Shown here piece by piece: positions 58,561 to 64,000 of a stretch of DNA of 64,000 nucleotides. The stretch lies in contig OZ316892.1 in the NCBI GenBank assembly GCA_973895155.1, positions 21,390,001 to 21,454,000 of the forward strand, written 5' to 3'. The position numbers were made by a program, and so were the translations under genes. Source of the stretch: Marsupella aquatica (lineage: Eukaryota > Marchantiophyta). Every line of letters starts with the position of its first letter. Positions within the stretch are counted from its first letter, which is position 1. A model generated the notes under the pieces. It ran no database searches. It was not told the origin of the DNA and was given only the letters and a program-made list of their open reading frames with translations.

Positions 58561-58988
58561 GAAAAATTCAAATTTTAGAATATTTGACTGTTTTAGGCAC
58601 GCCGGGCGGTTTGCTTTTTTTAAGGAGTGTTGTGACGCCGCCGGTACGGCGGTTAATGAGTGATTCAGTCTAACTGCGCTCGGCACGCGCGTTAGGTGGG
58701 TCTTAGGCCGCTATTATTAGCATAACGACAGTATTTAGGTAATCATTAGGGGTAGGACATCATTAGGCAATAAGGGGGACTTCAGGTTCGGGCTGGCGGC
58801 GGGTCGCTATTCGCACACCCGGGTTACGAGCGTGGAAGGGCCCCTCCCTCGGGTCCGTATAACGAACTTAAGGAAGCGGCCACTGACGCACACTGACTCG
58901 GACCGGCGGAGTGGCCAGTACACCACAAGCGTGAGCGGTTCAGCCTATGGGCGTCGAGGAGACGTCGGGGATCGATAAGCCCTCAAAG

Positions 58989-58995
58989 TATAAAA
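58989..58995 (+). promoter_or_regulatory. TATA box of E4
   Basis: TATAAAA followed by GGGG, 108 bp upstream of the ATG at 59097. The position matches that in E1. Confidence 0.6.
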
Positions 58996-59096
58996 GGGGA
59001 GCCAACCCTTTGTAGTGCACCAGTCCATCAGTCCGCACGCCAGCTTCGACCCTAGCTCTCTCGTTCTCTCTAGGTCGCCACTACTATCTCCTGTGA

Positions 59097-61751
59097 ATGT
59101 CGCACACAATCCTCTCCAGCTCGGCCATTCGATTCTGGACGCAGTTCCTATCTACCGGAAGGCACTTGGCCGATTCATTGAAACACGCCAACCCGCGCTG
59201 ATACGAAATCGAAAGCGAATACGAGAGAGCCATCCGCCTAGCAGGACGACACCACTACATCCTTAACTTTGACTACCCGTCTCAGAGCGAGCTTTACCGA
59301 CCAGCAGAGGTATCTGGGTACTTCTTCAACGGAGACAAATATATCGGGTTCTGGGAAGCATTGCTTCGGCTTCCGGACGAGGTCTTCAACATCCCGGGTA
59401 CAATCGACCTGCAGTGACATCACTTCGACCACATCCCTGCCCAGGTTCGAGCTATCATTAACGTCGAGTCCAGTACCAACCGTTTGACAAGGGCGTCCGC
59501 ACTCGCTTCGGAGAACTTCTACCAGCACCTGCAGAGCTTCATGGGAACTCGGCCATCGACCAACATGACCAACTCAGCCATGCCCGTACCCGTACCCGTG
59601 CCCATGCAACCCCAGCCTCAACCTCAGGCTCAGCTTCAGCTTCAGCCTCAGCCGCAGCCTAGCCAAACCCCACCACCTATCACCCAGCCAGCACAGGTAC
59701 GCTCCGTCATCAACGCTGTGGATCTTAGCGATGACGACGAGGCTACCCCACCCTTGACCAGGCGGCCCAGAGGTACAAGCGCTCGGGGGGCTGACACTAT
59801 ATCGTCCCCACCCCCTGCTCTGACCCCAGGAGCGGCCCCAGCAAACAACATGGTGACCGTGGCCGCCCCGGGCCCGTTACCAACGGCAGTGGCACTCCCC
59901 AGGCCCGATCGGGAGGATGGGGAAGTATCACCTTCCCCGAGTCAGTCACGGGGAAAGAAGAGGAAGGAATCCGCCACTGCATCCGGGTTACCGTTGGCCA
60001 CGGTAGCCGTAGCCAAGGTGACGATGCACCGCATGGGGGAAAACGTTCACAGCAACATCCTCCATCCCAAGCATGCGGTGTACCTGAAGACTCAGGGATT
60101 TGAGCACCTCGCCTCTCTCCCCTGGAACACTTGCAGGTACTACGGGGAGGACATGACAGAATTTGTCAAGAATTATGACGACGTACGTCAACAAACTCGG
60201 TTGCGGGGAAGGAATATGTCCCTCACAGAAGAACGGCTCAAGATGATCTTTGGGTTACCCGAAGGTGACCATCGAGTCGAATCACGGGCTCCCGGGGGCA
60301 AGGGGGCCAAGTACCAATCTTCAAGTTTTCCCTCAGAGGGAGCAGTAGACAACGGGTTCGTGATGAGGACCTACCTCATGCCCGAGATAGCTGAGCGGCT
60401 GGAGTTCCAAAGGTACGCTCTCCACATGATGGAACCCCGGGGGGAGATCTCCGCTGCCCAGGTTATCCAGGTCGAGAACTATCGACCTAGGAAATGGGCG
60501 TCGTACTTCGCTAAGAAATTCCATGAAGAGATGGAGCGGCGAAGGAAGACGCTGTACATTGGCGGGAAGGCGTATTTCGCTAGCCACATCGAAATCATTC
60601 TTGAGTGGTACGCCCGGTTTGATCGGCAAACCCTTCCCCACATCAACGTTACAAAGCTGGTCCCAGCTAGATGGGTTTTTCCGGCATTGGAGAGACGGCC
60701 CCAACCCGAGGCCCGAAGTCCAGTGGACACGCCAGCTTCACCCACCCCACCTCCACAAATAGCTGTAACCGTAACCGAGGAGGCGCCGGAGGGGTCGGTC
60801 ATCACAACCGTTGATGCGACCCAACTAGCCGGGCTAAGTACAGAAGTTGGTACGGCAGAGGTCTTACCCGAACCCGGGTCTCCCAAGGACCCACAGGTGG
60901 CAATTCCGGAGAACCGGACATCGCTGCAGGAGGACACTCCAGCCCCTTCCAACGTTATGTCCCCCAGGCTGGACGTCATTGCCCCAGCCCCTGCGCGTGT
61001 TGACGTCTGCCCGTGCCCAAATCCGGACAGGCACAACTTGGACCACCTGGAACTCTTCGTACAGGGTACGTTCCTGAACGGGCTTCTGGGAGATTTCTCT
61101 CATCAAATTGCCCGGAATACCGGGGAGTTCATGGCCCGGAAAGTAGCCTGTTTCTTCAATCAGGAGTTGGTTGCCACCGTAAAGGCAGGTCGGGCCCAGT
61201 CGGAGGCCCTTCAGAGGATAGAGCGGTACCGGGTGGAGTCCATGTACCTAAAGAACAAAGTGGCGGCTCAAGAGGCTGAGCTTCTGCAACTACGACCCAA
61301 GGTTGCAGCCGCCGATGAGTTGTTAGCAAAGGCGTACGCTCTTACCGCCCTAGCCGAACAGGCCAAAGCTGGGAACGAGGCCGAGATTACACGACTCCGG
61401 AACCAGATTGACAGTTTGAAGACACAAGCTGTCACCTGGCAGAAAGACCTGGAGGAGGCCGAGGAGCGAGCCCAGCGGGACACGGCGGAGATAGCCACGC
61501 TGCAGGCCGAGATAGCGCGGCTCCAAACCGAGGCCGAGAAGTAGGATCAGCTGGCGGCTAAACTGACGAGCGACGCCCAGCAGCTGGAGGAGGCATGTCA
61601 GGAGGCAGCAGAGGAGACGGACGCGGCGAGGCGAGAGAACGAATCTCTGCTGGACCAGGTCCAGCTCCTCAAAGCGGACAATGACAGGCTTCGAAGGCAG
61701 CGGGATGGCCGTTCCCATTTGGGCGGCTTTGGCAAGTGTGCCAGGCATTAG
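59097..61751 (+). pseudogene. E4 long ORF: IFGLP-motif and coiled-coil protein, best-preserved copy
   Basis: About 885 codons from ATG 59097 (MSHTILSS) to TAG 61749-61751. Only single stops interrupt it: TGA 59199-59201 and TGA 59415-59417 (Arg codons in E1) and TAG 61542-61544 (Gln in E1). The middle 686 codons are open. Order: helical N-terminus with ELYRPAEVSGYFFNGDKY; Pro/Gln-rich linker (59570-59700); mobile-domain-like part with SLTEERLKMIFGLPEG (about 60220-60270), ERLEFQRYALHMMEPRGEIS and YFASHIEIILEWY; Pro-rich part; coiled coil (61200-61650). It resembles plant Transposase_32/mobile-domain proteins in the motif only. It could be structural, like Gag; no enzyme motif is seen. Confidence 0.75.
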
Positions 61752-62463
61752 CAGCGGAGTAGGAATAGATTAGGATTAGGATTGGCTTAGTCAGGCTCTT
61801 GGGACAGGCATCTGCCTTAGGTACAGCAGTGCTGCCCTGCTGTCCAGCCTGCGTAGATTAGGATCTTCTAATAAGACACAACCGTTTTCCGGCCTGACTG
61901 TCAGCTTAGTTAGGACCTTAGTCAGCGAATCTTTGGTGAGAGGACACCCCGTCCCTCGGCTCTTAGTATTTAGTGCACCCCTCGGTAGAGGCAGGGGGGG
62001 TTTTTAGTTTCAGAGTCGGACATCCGCGGGATATGCGGGGAGTCCCGACCTCTGGGAATGAAAGAGTACCAAGGGGAGGGGGTAGGACTAAGCTCGCCGG
62101 GCGAGTGCGGAGCCGGGCTCCGTTGTAGTGTGCACCCTCGGCCTTGAACCTGTTCATTCCAGGGCTGTCGGGTCAACTAAGTGTACGCATATGTCCCCTT
62201 TGTAGTAAAATCCTTTCCCATCATTTTCCTTCGTGTAAATCGAGATTGTATGCATGTGTGCGCATATGTGTGTGGGTTTCTCGTATATGGGTGGCAGCGC
62301 CAAGCCGAACGCACTACCCGAGACGTGCACAGGGTGCAGCCTGCGGGTAAGTGGTTGCGAGCACGGGTTGGGGACCTGTATCATCGAATCTGGATCAAAG
62401 GCGGACAGCACGAAGGCTTAGAAGCCCTTAAGCCGGGGTCGATCCTGCTATCGACTAAGGTAG

Positions 62464-62477
62464 TTCCGGCGGCGGAA
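62464..62477 (+). repeat. Conserved 3' palindrome of E elements (E4)
   Basis: TTCCGGCGGCGGAA followed by CACAAACCATACCTAGG, 170 bp before the end of E4, the same distance as in E1. The third-base difference to E1 keeps the inverted repeat. Confidence 0.75.
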
Positions 62478-63359
62478 CACAAACCATACCTAGGAGGTGT
62501 CCGTATTTAGCAATAGGCACACTTAGCGCTAGTTTACGAGAATAAGGTGCATTACGTGCTTCCCTTCCTGCCCGAACCCTCAGATTTACGAGGGATGTGC
62601 CCGTCTAAGCTGAAGTCTGAGTTAAGGCCGAAGCCTACGACGTGACAAGTGTCGGGCTTAGGTTGTTGTTGCTTTTTGCGATAGTTAGGCCACGATAATA
62701 AGGGAGTATTTTATATAGGTAGAGTGGGTAGTGATACCCATGAGTTGAAAGGGATGTGGGGGTGTTAGGGAATTTTTCTAAGTAATGTGTGGGGCTAGGT
62801 AGGGATTATTATTCATTAAGTAATGTGGGGGATTTGGTAAGGATTAACTTTTAAAATAATGTATTTCAAGTAATGGGGGGTTTCAATTTTATTCTCATTT
62901 GCCGGGGAGGGGGGTTAATTATTATCTTGAGTATGGTGCAGGAGCGAGAGCATGGACGCCCAATCTTGCCGCCTGAGAGAGAGTTGGCTAAGAAATTTGG
63001 AACGCGGGCTCTGAAGTTTCACATGCAGGACGAGTTGGGGTCGGTAAGTATATGCACAATTGAAAACCATATTTCTAACCTTTGAATGCAACATGGTTAT
63101 AATCACTCCCTTGTAGGTCATTTGCAACACTAACACTTGGGTTGATGGTTGCTTACATGTATGTAGGAGTCAAATGAGGAGTCAGAGGGTTTGGACTCAG
63201 CCGAGGAGGGTTCGGGGGCCTCAGATTCAGAGTCTGAGGCTGAGGCTGAGGAGGGGAGTGTGGCACCCACCCCTGTTCGCTTGATTGGCGGCGCATCCCG
63301 AGGGACTCAAGGTAGTCATTCCAGACGGAGGACTGGTGGTGATGTAGGTGGCCGTAGAG

Positions 63360-63780
63360 TAGCAGGAGGTAGTGGGGGTGCTACAGCTGCTGGAGGTGGT
63401 GTTGGGACAGGTGGTAGTGGGCGCCGGGGAGGTTTTGATCGATCTGCAGGTGCTGGTGGGCGGGGTAGTACTGGGGCCCATAGTGGTTCTCACAGGCCCG
63501 GGTCTGGTGGGGGGGTTGGTAGTGGGCCCCATGGTGGTTCTCACCGCCATTCAGGGGTTGTTGGCGGGAATGGTTCTCGCCGTTCAGGGGCTAGTGGTGG
63601 AGGGGCTAGTGGTGGAGGGGCAAGTGGGGGTGGGAGCACTGCTCGTGGTCATTCAGGGGCCAACAGGGTGAGTGGGACTGCAGTTGGTGGCATTGGTGAT
63701 GGGACTCCATCTCATCAGTCAGGGGCTAGTGGAGGTGCAGGGTCTCACCACTCTGCAGCCCAAGGGGGTAGTGGAAGTGC
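63360..63780 (+). repeat. Gly/Ser-coding degenerate repeats in exon 3 of CACTA-2 second gene
   Basis: Repeated words such as GGGGCTAGTGGTGGA and CATTCAGGGGC encode runs of Gly, Ser and His. CACTA-1 has a shorter, less regular version at 33130-33500. Low complexity, probably a disordered tail. Confidence 0.55.
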
Positions 63781-64000
63781 ATCATTTCATACTTGCTCCG
63801 ATGCTGGGGGTGTTGCAGTGCCTTCTCATGACTTAGAAGGTGATGTTGGTGACGTTGGTACCGCGATAGCTCCAAGCACCACAGCTGCAACTGGATCTCA
63901 TGCTGTCATTGATAGGGTCCTAGGGTTAGTGCCAGATGCCACTACCCGACCAGAGAGTTATCGCCCTCGTGCCAAGAAGAGGAAGGGAGGACATGCACCA

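Larger units (their letters stand above)
58631..62647 (+). mobile_element. E4: complete TGT...ACA element, 4017 bp
   Basis: Begins TGTGACGCCGCCGG and ends GACGTGACA, flanked by a perfect AGTGT duplication (58626-58630; 62648-62652). It lies in an intron of the CACTA-2 second gene. The 5' end has arms CCGCCG and CGGCGG 3 bases apart. TATA box at 58989, gene from 59097 to 61751, then 900 bp of non-coding 3' sequence with the palindrome at 62464. It is a close relative of E1. No LTR pair, integrase, reverse transcriptase or DDE transposase is visible. Confidence 0.88.
33808..64000. mobile_element. CACTA-2 transposon, nested in CACTA-1, right end outside window
   Basis: Left terminus CACTAGTACATTTTTGC at 33808, preceded by AAT, with TCCGAT/ATCGGA motifs to 34330. 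Gene order is that of CACTA-1: transposase exons on the minus strand (37776-34504), SET (38912-37953), zinc exon (39260-39018), then the TnpA-like gene on the plus strand (from about 57200). CACTA-3 (40188-57044) and E4 (58631-62647) are inserted in it. The window ends near the end of the TnpA-like gene, so the right terminus is not seen. Confidence 0.8.
57200..64000 (+). pseudogene. CACTA-2 TnpA-like second gene, three exons, runs off the edge
   Basis: Exon 1 about 57200-58191, exon 2 62942-63043, exon 3 63167 to the window end. Exon 1 repeats the CACTA-1 protein: GDGAGPS, a Lys/Arg/Glu coiled coil, SYNLFKSQLGQVLRANFSPLD, VKERFCNGCFLDDRWLNKEI. Exon 2 (ERERGRP-like start, then PPERELAKKFGTRALKFHM) and exon 3 (acidic, then a Gly/Ser/His-rich repeat region and KKRKGG) follow. 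The start codon is unclear because the Gly-rich beginning is shifted against CACTA-1. TGA at 58150 replaces a His codon. E4 sits in intron 1, so it need not destroy the product if spliced out. Confidence 0.68.

Noticed and set aside
1-64000. tRNA, rRNA, CRISPR arrays, bacterial operons
   Set aside because: No cloverleaf, rRNA segment or regularly spaced direct repeat with unique spacers was found. Intron-containing genes and LTR elements show a nuclear plant genome.

Overview
The window is a nest of plant transposable elements. I see no intact housekeeping gene, tRNA or rRNA. The sequence points to a land plant: CACTA (En/Spm) transposons with Tnp2/DUF4218/DUF4216 transposases, a Ty1/copia element primed by initiator-Met tRNA, plant introns with GT..AG borders, and a PHD module of the plant EDM2 type. 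I cannot place it to a clade or species from the sequence.

Layout. (1) 1-9038: an inverted, damaged copy of a block carrying an EDM2-like PHD gene and a BRCT gene. It is cut by E5 (1-173), by a 296-bp MITE (1249-1544, perfect 8-bp target duplication) and by E1 (3365-7336). (2) 9039-33807: CACTA-1, whose minus-strand gene has zinc-motif, SET-domain and Tnp2 exons and whose plus-strand gene is TnpA-like. It is interrupted by E3 (10531-19173), which itself carries E2 (11651-15572), by a likely solo LTR (20759-22629) and by a 5.3-kb copia element (23707-29003). (3) 33808-64000: CACTA-2, a relative of CACTA-1 with the same zinc-SET-Tnp2 gene and TnpA-like gene. It is interrupted by CACTA-3 (40188-57044) and by E4 (58631-62647), and it runs off the right edge. 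(4) CACTA-3 is a different, 16.9-kb CACTA family. It carries a second copy of the PHD and BRCT genes, an F-box-like fragment, its own tnp2 gene and a multi-exon Transposase_24-like gene.

E1-E5 form a group that I do not recognise as a described order. Each complete copy starts TGTGAY or ends in ACA with 5-bp target duplications, is about 3.9-4.7 kb long, has no LTR pair and no visible polymerase or integrase. Each codes for a long protein with a motif of the type LTxxxxxxIFGLPxG followed by coiled coils. All four complete copies also share a palindrome near the 3' end.

Biologically, the most striking point is that both CACTA lineages carry chromatin-type domains: a SET domain joined or linked to the transposase in CACTA-1/2, and an EDM2-like PHD module with BRCT domains in CACTA-3. 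Most reading frames are broken, largely by CAG to TAG, CGA to TGA and TGG to TAG/TGA changes, as expected in methylated and silenced DNA. The insertion borders were read by eye. Identity values are estimates unless a count is given.
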